Source: Legionella sp. PATHC035 | Lineage (GTDB): Bacteria > Pseudomonadota > Gammaproteobacteria > Legionellales > Legionellaceae | Length of the DNA: 64,000 nt | Direction of reading: 5' to 3' | Assembly (NCBI RefSeq): GCF_026191115.1 | Contig: NZ_JAPHOT010000001.1 | Coordinates: forward strand, 3,635,290-3,699,289 | Shown: positions 8,535-20,115 of the stretch, piece after piece | How positions within the stretch are numbered: the stretch's first letter is position 1 | Layout of the letters: each line of letters opens with the position of its first letter | The notes under the pieces: model-generated | The model's input: the letters and a program-made list of their open reading frames with translations, nothing else | What the model was told of the DNA's origin: nothing | Databases searched by the model: none | Position numbers and translations under genes: made by a program

Positions 8535-9326
8535 ATGAAAGAGATGATTCATTTTGCGCATGGTAATGGTTTCCCAGCTTTATGCTATAAACAAATGCTG
8601 GAGGGACTCCAGAATGAATTCGATTATTGTTACATCGACAGACTTGGCCACAATCCCTTATTTCCTGTGAGCGAAAATTGGCACAATCTCGTTTCGGAAG
8701 TTATCTCCAGTATTAAAAAGCAGGCCAATCAACCTGTAATTGCAGTTGGGCATTCTTTGGGAGGCGTTCTAAGCTTATTGGCAGCAATTGAACAACCCGA
8801 ATTATTTAAAGCGGTCATTATGTTGGACTCACCTTTAATTGGTACTTTCAAGTCAAGTATGGTTCGTTTGGCAAAAGCACTTGGCATCATTGATCGAGTT
8901 ACGCCTGCATTTAGAACTCGAGGCCGCCGTATGTACTGGAAAGATCAGGATCAATTGATTGACTATTTAAAAACACGAGACCTATTTAAAACCTTTACCG
9001 ATGCCTGCTTAAATGATTACATAACCTACGGCTTAGAGTACAAAGAGGATGGATATTATTTACGCTTTGATAGACATATTGAATATCAGATTTATCGAAC
9101 CATTCCACATGTCATTCCAAATTATGAAGGTAAATTATTAATTCCATCAGCACTAATTTATGGTGACAAAACTACAGTGGTTGGTAAAATGGATGTGCGT
9201 TACATGAAAAAGTATTTTAATGTAACAAGTTATAAAACTAATGGGACCCATTTATTTCCCATGGAACACCCTGAAGTTGTGGCAAAGCAAATTATAAAAA
9301 TTGTGTCTGGTTTAAACTTAAATTGA
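8535..9326 (+). CDS. Alpha/beta hydrolase
   Basis: About 263 residues from the ATG at 8535. The protein opens with MIHFAHGNGFPALCY (after three residues), which is the normal first strand and oxyanion region of this hydrolase group. The nucleophile elbow is GHSLGG, followed by LSLLAAIEQPELFKAVIMLD. The catalytic His is likely that of GTHLFPMEHP near the C-terminus. The frame is open upstream to a GTG at 8454, but the family motif begins at 8544, so the shorter form is favoured. It is cytosolic with no signal peptide. It lies just upstream of fadE on the same strand, so a role in lipid or acyl-ester turnover is plausible but not shown. Confidence 0.82.
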   Translation: MKEMIHFAHGNGFPALCYKQMLEGLQNEFDYCYIDRLGHNPLFPVSENWHNLVSEVISSIKKQANQPVIAVGHSLGGVLSLLAAIEQPELFKAVIMLDSPLIGTFKSSMVRLAKALGIIDRVTPAFRTRGRRMYWKDQDQLIDYLKTRDLFKTFTDACLNDYITYGLEYKEDGYYLRFDRHIEYQIYRTIPHVIPNYEGKLLIPSALIYGDKTTVVGKMDVRYMKKYFNVTSYKTNGTHLFPMEHPEVVAKQIIKIVSGLNLN

Positions 9327-9418
9327 GTCTGTTTCCAATTCGCCAGGCTGAAGAAGAGTAGAATTGTCAACAGACACAGGTACTTGTGGCCAGAAGGCCC
9401 ATAATTAAGGAGAATAAT

Positions 9419-11902
9419 GTGCTACACGCTATTTTAGTGCTCATAGTCATTGGAGCTGCAGGGATATTGCTAACAAGGCAGGCAGCAATCTCAGTGTGGG
9501 CTATTAGTTTTGGTTTATTTAGTGCTCTTGTCTTCTATTATGGATCTCCTGGCATAACGACAAAAATCATTCTTGTTTTAGTTGAACTCGCTTTAATTGC
9601 TGGCACGATAAGACCTTTAAGACGAACATTATTATCCAAATATTTTTTTAAAACTGTAAGTAAAGCCATGCCAGCTATGTCTGCGACTGAAAGAGAGGCT
9701 CTAGAGGCGGGTACTGTAAGTTGGGAAGGTGATTTATTTAGTGGTGCTCCGGACTTTTCCATTCTGAGAAACGCACCCACAGTCCGTTTGACGGAGGAAG
9801 AGCAAGCTTTTCTTGATGGTCCTGTAAACACCTTATGTGCCATGATTGATGATTGGAATATAACTCATAACCTTACCGATTTGCCTCCAGAAATTTGGCA
9901 ATTCATCAAAGAAAATCGGTTCTTGGGTATGATTATTCCTAAGCAATATGGAGGTCTGGAGTTCTCTGCAACAGCGCAAATGTCAGTTTTAGTAAAGATC
10001 TATGGGCGTTCCATTACAGCGGCCACAACTATATCTGTACCCAATTCTTTAGGACCAGGAGAGTTATTACTTAAATATGGAACTGAAGAACAAAAAAATT
10101 ACTATTTGCCACGATTGGCTGACGGAAGGGAAATACCATGCTTTGCTTTGACAGGACCTAATGCTGGCTCTGATGCCGCATCGATACCAGACAAAGGCAT
10201 AGTATGTCATCAAGAAATTAATGGTCAAAAAACATTAGGTATTCGGTTAAATTGGGATAAGCGTTACATTACCTTATGCCCAGCTGCTACCGTAATTGGA
10301 TTAGCATTCAGATTATTTGATCCAGATAATTTGCTGGGTAAGGGTGAAGATGTTGGTATCAGTTGTGCGTTGATACCAGCGAATACTCCTGGCATTAAAA
10401 AAGGCCGCCGTCATTTCCCTCTAAATACAGGCTTTTTAAACGGTCCTACTCAAGGTAAGGATGTATTTATTCCCATGGATTACTTGATCGGTGGTGTATC
10501 CATGGCAGGCTGTGGTTGGCGTATGTTAATGGAGTGTTTGAGTGCTGGAAGGGCAATTTCCTTGCCTTCGAGTGCTAATGGAGGTGCACAAGCCGCTGCT
10601 TTAGCTTCTGGAGCTTATGCACGCATTCGCAAACAATTTAGCCAGCCAATAGGAAAGTTTGAAGGCATTGAGGAGCCTTTAGCTAGGATTGCAGCGAACA
10701 CTTATATTATTGATGCGGCATTAACAATGGCTGCGGCTGCAATTGATCACGGAGCTAAACCTTCTGTAGTAGGTGCTATATTAAAATACCATACTACGGA
10801 ACGTGCAAGACAAGTTTCGCTTGACTCGATGGATATTCATGGTGGTAAAGGAATTTGTCTCGGTCCCAATAATTATTTGGGTAGAGGATATCAGGGATCT
10901 CCAATTGCCATTACTGTTGAGGGTGCAAATATCTTAACTCGAAGTTTAATTATCTTTGGCCAGGGAGCAATTCGATGTCATCCTTATGTGTTTAAGGAAC
11001 TTGAAAGTATAAGAAATAATAATTTGATTGAATTCGATAAGGCATTTTTTGCTCATGCTGGATTTGTCATTGCTAATTTTACTAAGTCTGTCATTTTTGC
11101 TTGGACTGATGCACATATGTCCAAAGCACCAGTGAGTAGCATGAAGCGGTACTATCAACTCGTGCATAAGTACAGTGCTAACTTGGCTTTTCTTGCAGAT
11201 TTCTCGATGAGCGTTCTGGGTGGCAATTTAAAGCGTAAAGAAAAATTATCTTCTCGCCTTGGCGATATGTTGAGTGCATTGTATTTGACTTCAGCAGTCT
11301 TGAAACGGTTTCATGACGATGGTGAGCCTAAAGCCGATTTACCTTTAGTTGAGTGGAGTTGTCAACAATTATTGCATGAGTGTGAAATGGCAATGCATGG
11401 TGTTATTGTGAATTTTCCAGCACGTTGGGCACGAGTCGTTTTACGCTTGATTATCAAACCACTAGGTAATCGAAGAAATAAACCAAATGATCAACTTGGT
11501 CATAAATTAGCTAGAATATTAATAGAACCTGGTGAAACGCGTACGCGTATCACTCGTTTGGTTTACAGTAAAGCGAGTGATAATTGTCCGTTGGGTCGCA
11601 TGGAGGAGGCTTTCCATAAAATTTGCGCTGCTGATGAGTTAGAAAGAAAAGTAATGAGAGCAGTAAAAGATAATGTTTTAAAGTCACTTACCTTGCTTGA
11701 GCAGATCAATGAAGCTTTAGTATGTGGATTGCTAACTGATGCAGAAGCCAAGCAATTAAAAGAAGCGGAATTGGCTCGACAAGATGTGATTAAAGTAGAT
11801 GATTTCGATGATGAGGAACTAAGACGCCCATCATCTGTAAAATCTACACGAGGAAAAAAAGTTGTTGTAAATAAAGATGATATAGAGTCAGAGATGATTT
11901 AA
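9419..11902 (+). CDS. fadE: Acyl-CoA dehydrogenase FadE
   Basis: An 827-residue acyl-CoA dehydrogenase of the long FadE type (E. coli FadE is 814). It carries out the first step of fatty-acid beta-oxidation, making trans-2-enoyl-CoA with FAD. The N-terminus has two membrane helices, as in FadE. The central FAD/acyl-CoA domain includes the ALTGPNAGSDAASIPDKG stretch, and the FadE hallmark TVEGANILTRSLIIFGQG precedes a long FadE-specific C-terminal domain. The start is the GTG at 9419, because AAGGAG lies 6 bases upstream; the in-frame GTG at 9386 has no such site. The last 30 residues are charged and Lys-rich. It is probably a single gene, perhaps co-transcribed with the hydrolase about 90 bases upstream. 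Confidence 0.93.
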   Translation: MLHAILVLIVIGAAGILLTRQAAISVWAISFGLFSALVFYYGSPGITTKIILVLVELALIAGTIRPLRRTLLSKYFFKTVSKAMPAMSATEREALEAGTVSWEGDLFSGAPDFSILRNAPTVRLTEEEQAFLDGPVNTLCAMIDDWNITHNLTDLPPEIWQFIKENRFLGMIIPKQYGGLEFSATAQMSVLVKIYGRSITAATTISVPNSLGPGELLLKYGTEEQKNYYLPRLADGREIPCFALTGPNAGSDAASIPDKGIVCHQEINGQKTLGIRLNWDKRYITLCPAATVIGLAFRLFDPDNLLGKGEDVGISCALIPANTPGIKKGRRHFPLNTGFLNGPTQGKDVFIPMDYLIGGVSMAGCGWRMLMECLSAGRAISLPSSANGGAQAAALASGAYARIRKQFSQPIGKFEGIEEPLARIAANTYIIDAALTMAAAAIDHGAKPSVVGAILKYHTTERARQVSLDSMDIHGGKGICLGPNNYLGRGYQGSPIAITVEGANILTRSLIIFGQGAIRCHPYVFKELESIRNNNLIEFDKAFFAHAGFVIANFTKSVIFAWTDAHMSKAPVSSMKRYYQLVHKYSANLAFLADFSMSVLGGNLKRKEKLSSRLGDMLSALYLTSAVLKRFHDDGEPKADLPLVEWSCQQLLHECEMAMHGVIVNFPARWARVVLRLIIKPLGNRRNKPNDQLGHKLARILIEPGETRTRITRLVYSKASDNCPLGRMEEAFHKICAADELERKVMRAVKDNVLKSLTLLEQINEALVCGLLTDAEAKQLKEAELARQDVIKVDDFDDEELRRPSSVKSTRGKKVVVNKDDIESEMI

Positions 11903-12098
11903 CTTTGATCTATGTATTATTCGTTGTGAGTTCGTTGCCAGTTCAAAAATAGTTTAGTCTGGGTGCGCAGGGAGACCAATAGGATGCACTCAGGCTTTTC
12001 TGGTCTATAATTAGACAAAGTCATCCAATCAAAGCGATTACAGTCTAAAGAACATTATTCCTTGATGTTGGGAATGATTTAAAAATATGGAGGTTAGC

Positions 12099-14648
12099 AT
12101 GAAAAAAGGTTCAGTGAAGAACTCGATCATGATGACCCTATTCATGAGTTGTTTTTTATTGTTAACATCCATATCGACTACGTCTTTGGCAGATCCTCCC
12201 ACTCAAGTTGCTCGACTAAGCTACATTAACGGGACTGTGAGTTTTTTACCCGCCGGAGAATCACAGTGGGTAGGTGTCACTCTCAATCGTCCTTTAATTG
12301 CAAATGATCAAATATGGTCTGATACAGGCTCGATTGCTGAAATGCAACTGTCTGGGGCTAATGTCCGTGTTGGAAGTCAAACTGCATTAAAAATTTTGAA
12401 TTTAAATGATGAAATAGCACAGTTTCAAATCGAACAGGGAACTCTTGTTTTAAGTATCAAAAAAATCAATTCCCAACAATCATACGAAGTGGATACGCCG
12501 AATTTAGCTTTTTTAGTTACTGAGCCTGGATATTATCGTTTCGATGTCATAGCGGAAGAGAATATGACTACCGTAAGTGTCAGAATGGGGCAGGGGACAG
12601 CTTATGGAGAGAGTACATCCAATACGGTTAGTGTGGGTAACTCATGCAGTGCCACAGGGACTAATCTAGATAATTTTCAATGCACTACATTGGGTGTAGC
12701 CTACGATGATTTTGAGAGCTGGAGTTTAGAGCGTGATAAAATGGCAGGAACAGTCTCTACTCAATATATTTCTTCAGATACTATAGGTTATGAAGATCTC
12801 GGTAATTATGGTTCTTGGACTGAAGATCAACAATATGGTCCTGTTTGGTATCCTAATAATGTAGCGTCAGATTGGGCACCATACCAAAATGGTCAATGGA
12901 TATGGCTAGGTCTTTGGGGTTGGACTTGGGTGGGTAATCAACCCTGGGGATTTGCACCATTTCACTATGGACGTTGGGCCTTCGTTAGGAATCGATGGTG
13001 TTGGGTCCCTGGACCAATAGGTGCTCGTCCAATGTATGCACCTGCATTAACCGTATTCATTGGCGGCAATAATCCCCAATTCATGATCAATGGCGGATAT
13101 GGCATTGGTTGGTTTCCTCTTGCTCCTGGGGAACCTTATATTCCTCCTTATTACGTTAGCCGAGACTATTTTACTGCAATCAATCTGAGTAACACCGTTA
13201 TTGATGCAGCGTTTATTAATAAAATTTACAAAAATCCAAATAAGCTAATTAATTACAGAAATGTACGGTTTGAGAATGGGGTTACTGTTGTGTCATCAGA
13301 TGATTTTATTCATTCCAGGATAGTGAAGAATCTTCGCTCACGTATTCCTAATCAAATTCTATTTAATGCGGCGCAAACTCATGTCGCACCTATTGTGCCC
13401 CAACCTGTCAGTATATTGGGAGGAAAGGGAGTTACTCAGGCGATACCTCCCGCACAAATAATATCAAGGCCAATCATAACCAAAACTCAGCCTCCTCCCG
13501 CAACGCCTTCTTTCTCAGAAATAAAACCGTTTTTGTTAAAAAATGGAGGCAGACCTTTGACTCAAGCAGAAGTTCAGAATATAAATGCTGGAAAATCAGG
13601 TATCATCACGCAATCACTTCCAGTAACTGTTCATTCAGTGCCTGGTCAATTCCCGGCTGGACAATTAGTTCCGAACCAACCAAATCCCAAAGTGAAGCCC
13701 GGTCTAAATGTGCAACCTACCCAAAATATTCAACCTGGGCTAAATGTTCCACCTGGCATAAAAGTGCAACCCGGTCCAACCGTTCAACCTGGTCGAAAAG
13801 TTCATCATGGTCCAGCTGTTCAGCCTAAACCGTATGTTCAACCTGTTCCAGCTGTTCAACCTGGCCCAAAAGTTCAGCCTGCTCCAGCTGTTCAACCTGG
13901 TCCCAAAGTTCATCATGGTCCAACTGTTCAGCCTGGTCCGACCGTTCAACCTGGCCCAAAGGTTCAACCCGGTCCAACCGTTCAGCCTGGTCCAACTGTT
14001 CAACCTGGCCCCAAAGTTCAGCATGGTCCAACTGTTCAGCCTGGTCCGACCGTTCAACCTGGCCCAAAGGTTCAACCCGGTCCAACCGTTCAGCCTGGTC
14101 CAACTGTTCAACCTGGCCCCAAAGTTCAGCCTGGTCCCAAAGTTCATCATGGTCCAACTGTTCAGCCTGGTCCGACCGTTCAACCTGGCCCAAAGGTTCA
14201 ACCCGGTCCAACCGTTCAGCCTGGTCCAACTGTTCAACCCGGCCCCAAAGTTCATCATGGTCCAACTGTTCAGCCTGGTCCGACCGTTCAACCTGGCCCA
14301 AAGGTTCAACCCGGTCCAACCGTTCAGCCTGGTCCAACTGTTCAACCTGGCCCCAAAGTTCAGCCTGGTCCGACCGTTCAACCTGGTCCCAAAGTTCATC
14401 ATGGTCCAACTGTTCAGCCTGGTCCGACCGTTCAACCTGGCCCAAAGGTTCAGCCTGGTCCGACCGTTCAACCTGGTCCAACCGTTCAACCTGGTCCAAC
14501 CGTTCAACCTGGCCCAACCGTTCAACCTGGCCCAAAAGTTCAGCCTGCTCCAGCTGTTCAACCCGGCCCAACCGTTCAGCCTAAACCGTATGTTCAACCT
14601 GGACCAAAAGTACAACCTAAACCCTATGTTCAGCCAAAGCAGCAATAG
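12099..14648 (+). CDS. Secreted FecR/DUF6600-type protein with a long C-terminal hexapeptide repeat
   Basis: 849 residues from the ATG at 12099, which has GGAGG 5 bases upstream; the ATG at 12087 lies inside that ribosome site. A Sec signal peptide is clear (basic start, hydrophobic core, cleavage near SLADPP). Residues about 36-160 resemble a FecR-type domain (LSYINGTVSFLPAG). A Trp/Gly-rich domain follows, including QWIWLGLWGWTWVG at about residue 266, as in DUF6600 proteins. From about residue 530 to the end it is almost entirely VQPGPT/VQPGPK hexapeptides with VHHGP variants. The protein is exported, probably to the periplasm or surface. The repeat could act as a stalk or wall-spanning spacer; that is inference. 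Confidence 0.85.
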   Translation: MKKGSVKNSIMMTLFMSCFLLLTSISTTSLADPPTQVARLSYINGTVSFLPAGESQWVGVTLNRPLIANDQIWSDTGSIAEMQLSGANVRVGSQTALKILNLNDEIAQFQIEQGTLVLSIKKINSQQSYEVDTPNLAFLVTEPGYYRFDVIAEENMTTVSVRMGQGTAYGESTSNTVSVGNSCSATGTNLDNFQCTTLGVAYDDFESWSLERDKMAGTVSTQYISSDTIGYEDLGNYGSWTEDQQYGPVWYPNNVASDWAPYQNGQWIWLGLWGWTWVGNQPWGFAPFHYGRWAFVRNRWCWVPGPIGARPMYAPALTVFIGGNNPQFMINGGYGIGWFPLAPGEPYIPPYYVSRDYFTAINLSNTVIDAAFINKIYKNPNKLINYRNVRFENGVTVVSSDDFIHSRIVKNLRSRIPNQILFNAAQTHVAPIVPQPVSILGGKGVTQAIPPAQIISRPIITKTQPPPATPSFSEIKPFLLKNGGRPLTQAEVQNINAGKSGIITQSLPVTVHSVPGQFPAGQLVPNQPNPKVKPGLNVQPTQNIQPGLNVPPGIKVQPGPTVQPGRKVHHGPAVQPKPYVQPVPAVQPGPKVQPAPAVQPGPKVHHGPTVQPGPTVQPGPKVQPGPTVQPGPTVQPGPKVQHGPTVQPGPTVQPGPKVQPGPTVQPGPTVQPGPKVQPGPKVHHGPTVQPGPTVQPGPKVQPGPTVQPGPTVQPGPKVHHGPTVQPGPTVQPGPKVQPGPTVQPGPTVQPGPKVQPGPTVQPGPKVHHGPTVQPGPTVQPGPKVQPGPTVQPGPTVQPGPTVQPGPTVQPGPKVQPAPAVQPGPTVQPKPYVQPGPKVQPKPYVQPKQQ
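13690..14640 (+). repeat. 18-bp coding tandem repeat (hexapeptide array)
   Basis: Roughly fifty 18-bp units of the form 'gttcaacctggtccaacc', encoding V-Q-P-G-P-(T/K/A), lie inside the secreted protein gene. A higher-order unit of about 108-126 bp, marked by 'gttcatcatggtcca' near 13909, 14141, 14250 and 14396 (a variant near 14017), is repeated almost exactly. This points to recent expansion by slippage or unequal crossover. Confidence 0.95.
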
Positions 14649-14931
14649 ACTTGAGTCAATAATTCTACAGCAGCTTTTTTTCAGAGTACCAAACGACTCT
14701 AATGTTAACAAGGGAGTATGATTAGGAGGTGTTTAATCGTATAAAACGAAGTAATCAATATGAATATTAAACTGAATTTCAAAAAAATCAGTATGCACTT
14801 GAGAAAAACCCAGAAAATTTTTATGTTTTAGGGAACAAAAATAATAATTTAAAATGGATGATTATTCCGGTTAACGTGACCCATGAGTCATGTTTCTTTT
14901 TCCATATTACAATAACATTTTCTGAAAATCT

Positions 14932-15195
14932 TTAAGCGTTTTCCTTAGCCTCATCTGGCATGGTGATGTTTAATTCGAGCACTGAGTTATCTCCCATGCG
15001 CTCAAGATTCACACTGACCTGATCTCGTGTGACATGGACATATTTCGCAATAACAGCGAGAATTTCTTCTTGAAGCTTGGGTAGGTAGTCAGGTGTATTG
15101 CGTTGTGAGCGTTCATGAGAAATGATTATCTGTAAACGTTCCTTAGCAACTGATGCTGTAGCAGTCCTTCTACGCAAGTAATTAAAAATACTCAT
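14932..15195 (-). CDS. minE: Cell division topological specificity factor MinE
   Basis: An 87-residue protein of normal MinE length. The N-terminal anti-MinCD segment is followed by [13 protein letters not shown], the classic MinE strand/helix, and then a dimerisation domain. MinE stimulates the MinD ATPase and drives pole-to-pole oscillation, keeping the Z ring at midcell. Its ATG overlaps the minD stop (ATGA), so the two are translationally coupled. Confidence 0.95.
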   Translation of the reverse strand: MSIFNYLRRRTATASVAKERLQIIISHERSQRNTPDYLPKLQEEILAVIAKYVHVTRDQVSVNLERMGDNSVLELNITMPDEAKENA

Positions 15196-16022
15196 ACCGT
15201 CACTTCCTCCTTGTTTTTACTGAATAAGCGACGCAACAATCCCTTACGATCACTACTGATGAAGCGCATTGGTCTTTCTTCACCGAGAAAACGAGCAATT
15301 GCATCTTGATATGCAATACCGGCGTCACTTGTTTCGTCAAGTACTACGGGTGTACCTGTATTTGAAGCTTTAAGCACTGACTTTGACTCAGGAATAACGC
15401 CAATTAATGGAATGGCCAATATTTCTTTTACATCTGTTACAGAAAGCATGTCACCACGCTCGACACGTTCTGGGTCATAGCGTGTTAATAATAAATGTTC
15501 TTGGATTGGTGCTTTATTTTCAATAGCTCTTTTAGTCTTACTTGCAAGAATTCCTAGTATCCGATCGGAATCGCGGACTGAAGAAACTTCTGGATTCGTT
15601 ACAACGATTGCATGGTCAGCAAAATACATAGCCATTAATGCACCGGTTTCAATTCCAGCAGGTGAATCACAAATAATGAAGTCAAAATCTTTTGAAAGAT
15701 CATTAAGGATTCTTTCAACTCCCTCCAGTGTTAGTGCATCTTTATCTCGTGTTTGTGATGCAGGGAGGATACAAAGGTTTGGGATACGTTTGTCTTTAAT
15801 TAAGGCTTGATTGAGGTTTGCTTCGCCATTTATAACATTAATAAAATCATAAACGACTCGTCGTTCGCAGCCCATTATGATATCAAGGTTTCTTAAACCG
15901 ATATCAAAGTCAATAACCACAGTTTTGTGCCCTAAGAGAGCAAGCCCTGAAGAAATAGCTGCAGAAGAAGTAGTTTTTCCTACTCCACCTTTGCCCGATG
16001 TAATTACAATTATTTTAGCCAA
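15192..16022 (-). CDS. minD: Septum site-determining ATPase MinD
   Basis: A 276-residue ParA/MinD-family ATPase. The deviant Walker [10 protein letters not shown] is at about residues 10-18, and the family motif [16 protein letters not shown] is also present. The C-terminal amphipathic membrane-targeting helix includes KGLLRRLF. It binds the inner membrane when ATP-bound, recruits MinC and is released by MinE. The start is a TTG at 16022 with AAGGG 7 bases upstream. minC, which normally precedes minD, is not adjacent: upstream lies a 360-base gap and the divergent guaB. Confidence 0.96.
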   Translation of the reverse strand: MAKIIVITSGKGGVGKTTSSAAISSGLALLGHKTVVIDFDIGLRNLDIIMGCERRVVYDFINVINGEANLNQALIKDKRIPNLCILPASQTRDKDALTLEGVERILNDLSKDFDFIICDSPAGIETGALMAMYFADHAIVVTNPEVSSVRDSDRILGILASKTKRAIENKAPIQEHLLLTRYDPERVERGDMLSVTDVKEILAIPLIGVIPESKSVLKASNTGTPVVLDETSDAGIAYQDAIARFLGEERPMRFISSDRKGLLRRLFSKNKEEVTV

Positions 16023-17857
<1,835 letters not shown>

Positions 17858-17859
17858 TA

Positions 17860-19437
17860 ATGAACGATTTAAAGCAACATCCTTTACTGATCCTTGATTT
17901 TGGTTCTCAATACACACAATTGATCGCTCGCCGAGTACGTGAGCTAGGTGTATATTGTGAAATTCATCCTTTCAACATAACCCAAGAAGAGTTTGCTTCT
18001 CTAAGTCCTTGTGGCATCATTTTATCTGGTGGCCCAGCAACTGTAACCCACGATGAAAACCCACGAGCACCCCAATGGTTATTTACAACGGGAATTCCTA
18101 TTTTGGGGATTTGCTATGGAATGCAAACCATGGCAGTACAATTAGGGGGCGAAGTGCAGTCATCCTCTATGAGAGAATTTGGTTATGCTGAATTGAAGTT
18201 GCATGGTCACAGCAAATTGTTTTCGCAAATTGAAGATCGCCTTAATACTGATGGAAATGCTTTATTAGATGTTTGGATGAGCCATGGAGATAAGGTGACG
18301 AAATTACCTGTTGGTTTTAAGGTAATTTGTGAAACGCGTAATGCTCCCATCGCCGGAATGGCTGATGAAAATCGTCATATGTATGGTGTGCAATTTCATC
18401 CAGAAGTAACCCATACTCTGCAAGGGATGCGTATTTTACATCGTTTCGTTGTAGATATTTGCAAGGCTTCAACCAATTGGACGTCAGAACTTATTATTGA
18501 TGAAGCAATCAGTAAAATCAGAACTAAGGTAGGAACAGAAAAGGTTCTACTTGGTCTATCGGGTGGTGTCGATTCTTCGGTAGTTGCTGCTTTATTGCAT
18601 AAGGCTATTGGCAAACAATTAGTTTGTGTTTTTGTTGATACGGGCTTGCTGCGCTTTAATGAAGCAGATGAAGTTATGGAGATGTTTGGCAAGCACATGG
18701 GTATTGAAGTGATTGCTGTTCAAGCAGAAGAGAGATTTTTAAATGCTCTGAAAGGGGTGACTTGCCCTGAGGAAAAAAGAAAAATTATTGGACGTACTTT
18801 CATCGAAGTATTTGATGAGGAAGCACTAAAAATTCCTGGAGTTTCATGGTTGGCACAAGGAACGATTTATCCTGATGTTATTGAGTCGGCAGCAACGAGT
18901 ACCAATGGTGCTTCTGTGGTCATTAAATCGCACCATAATGTAGGTGGATTGCCAGAAACTTTGAACTTAAAACTATTAGAGCCTATCCGTGAATTATTTA
19001 AAGATGAAGTGCGAAATATTGGTCTTGAGTTAGGTTTGCCACATGACATGGTTTATCGCCATCCATTTCCTGGTCCTGGATTGGGGGTGCGAATTTTGGC
19101 AGAAGTGAAAAAGGAATATGCAGATATTTTACGTCGAGCGGATGCTATTTTTATTGAAGAATTGAGAAAAGCTGATCTTTATCATAAAGTCAGTCAGGCT
19201 TTTGCGGTATTTTTACCGGTTAAAAGTGTGGGTGTGATGGGGGATGGACGTAAATACGATTATGTGATTTGTCTTCGGGCTGTTGAGACGGTCGATTTTA
19301 TGACAGCACATTGGTCGCAATTACCTTGGGACTTTCTCGGCCATGTATCGAATCGCATTATTAATGAAGTAGATGGGGTATCTCGTGTAACGTATGATAT
19401 TTCAGGTAAACCACCAGCTACAATTGAATGGGAATAA
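17860..19437 (+). CDS. guaA: GMP synthase (glutamine-hydrolysing)
   Basis: A 525-residue GuaA of normal length, which converts XMP to GMP using glutamine and ATP. The class I glutamine amidotransferase domain has its nucleophile Cys at about residue 85 in GICYGMQ, and its His/Glu in QFHPEVTHT. The ATP-pyrophosphatase P-loop is [10 protein letters not shown], and the C-terminal dimerisation domain ends in PPATIEWE. It starts two bases after the guaB stop, so translation is probably coupled. Confidence 0.97.
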   Translation: MNDLKQHPLLILDFGSQYTQLIARRVRELGVYCEIHPFNITQEEFASLSPCGIILSGGPATVTHDENPRAPQWLFTTGIPILGICYGMQTMAVQLGGEVQSSSMREFGYAELKLHGHSKLFSQIEDRLNTDGNALLDVWMSHGDKVTKLPVGFKVICETRNAPIAGMADENRHMYGVQFHPEVTHTLQGMRILHRFVVDICKASTNWTSELIIDEAISKIRTKVGTEKVLLGLSGGVDSSVVAALLHKAIGKQLVCVFVDTGLLRFNEADEVMEMFGKHMGIEVIAVQAEERFLNALKGVTCPEEKRKIIGRTFIEVFDEEALKIPGVSWLAQGTIYPDVIESAATSTNGASVVIKSHHNVGGLPETLNLKLLEPIRELFKDEVRNIGLELGLPHDMVYRHPFPGPGLGVRILAEVKKEYADILRRADAIFIEELRKADLYHKVSQAFAVFLPVKSVGVMGDGRKYDYVICLRAVETVDFMTAHWSQLPWDFLGHVSNRIINEVDGVSRVTYDISGKPPATIEWE

Positions 19438-19464
19438 TTGTAGGCTGGGTTATAGGTCAAAAAT

Positions 19465-19493
19465 GCCCGGATTAAGCTGCCGCTAATCCGGGC
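19465..19493. repeat. REP-like palindrome after guaA
   Basis: Perfect 10-bp arms GCCCGGATTA and TAATCCGGGC with a 9-base loop, 28 bases past the guaA stop. There is no T-run, so it is more like a dispersed REP-type palindrome than a classical terminator. It could still stabilise the guaBA mRNA 3' end. Confidence 0.7.
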
Positions 19494-19541
19494 TACAAAT
19501 CACCTAAGCTATAAATTTTAAAATTTTTTCTATAACTAATA

Positions 19542-19991
19542 ATGAACGATCACTATTGGATGCAAAAAGCATATGAGCAGGCAATTCTAGCCCAAAATGA
19601 AGGAGAAGTTCCTGTTGGTGCCGTATTGGTAAGCAAAGATAATCAGTTATTAGGCTTAGGACGAAATGTCACACAAAACAGTCATGATCCATCGGATCAC
19701 GCAGAAGTCCGTGCAATCAGGCATGCATCGCAACAGCTAAAAAATCACCGACTATTAGATACAACGCTCTATGTGACTCTTGAACCTTGCGCTATGTGCG
19801 CGGGACTTATTGTTCATGCCCGAATTAAAAGAGTAGTTTTTGCAACCCGAGATTTTAAAGCAGGAGCCGCAGGATCCGTCTACAACTTATTGCAGGGTTA
19901 TCCTTTAAATCATAAAGTTCAAATTGATGAGGGAATTATGCAAGCGGAATGTTCTTTATTGCTGACAGAATTTTTTCAAATATTGCGGTAA
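19542..19991 (+). CDS. tadA: tRNA-specific adenosine deaminase TadA
   Basis: A 149-residue zinc deaminase of the CDA fold, the normal size for TadA. It converts A34 to inosine in tRNA-Arg(ACG). The zinc ligand and catalytic Glu are in HAEVRAI (about residues 56-62); the two Cys ligands are in PCAMCAG. The VPVGAVLV stretch near the N-terminus also matches the family. There is no clear ribosome site, but the ATG fits the family start. Confidence 0.94.
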   Translation: MNDHYWMQKAYEQAILAQNEGEVPVGAVLVSKDNQLLGLGRNVTQNSHDPSDHAEVRAIRHASQQLKNHRLLDTTLYVTLEPCAMCAGLIVHARIKRVVFATRDFKAGAAGSVYNLLQGYPLNHKVQIDEGIMQAECSLLLTEFFQILR

Positions 19992-20115
19992 ATTTTTTTA
20001 AAGTTTTTTCTATTGGAATTCATAGGTACTTATGAATTACCGGAGATAACTGTAAATTACTGAAACATTCTCATGCTTGGATGATGACTAAATTTGGATT
20101 AAGTAAATATAGAAC

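Noticed and set aside
13740..14721. Long open frames of 323, 304 and 248 codons on both strands over the hexapeptide repeat
   Set aside because: They are shadows of the 18-bp repeat in other phases. Their products are low-complexity (ARLNGRTRLN-type), and the real frame has a signal peptide and ribosome site.
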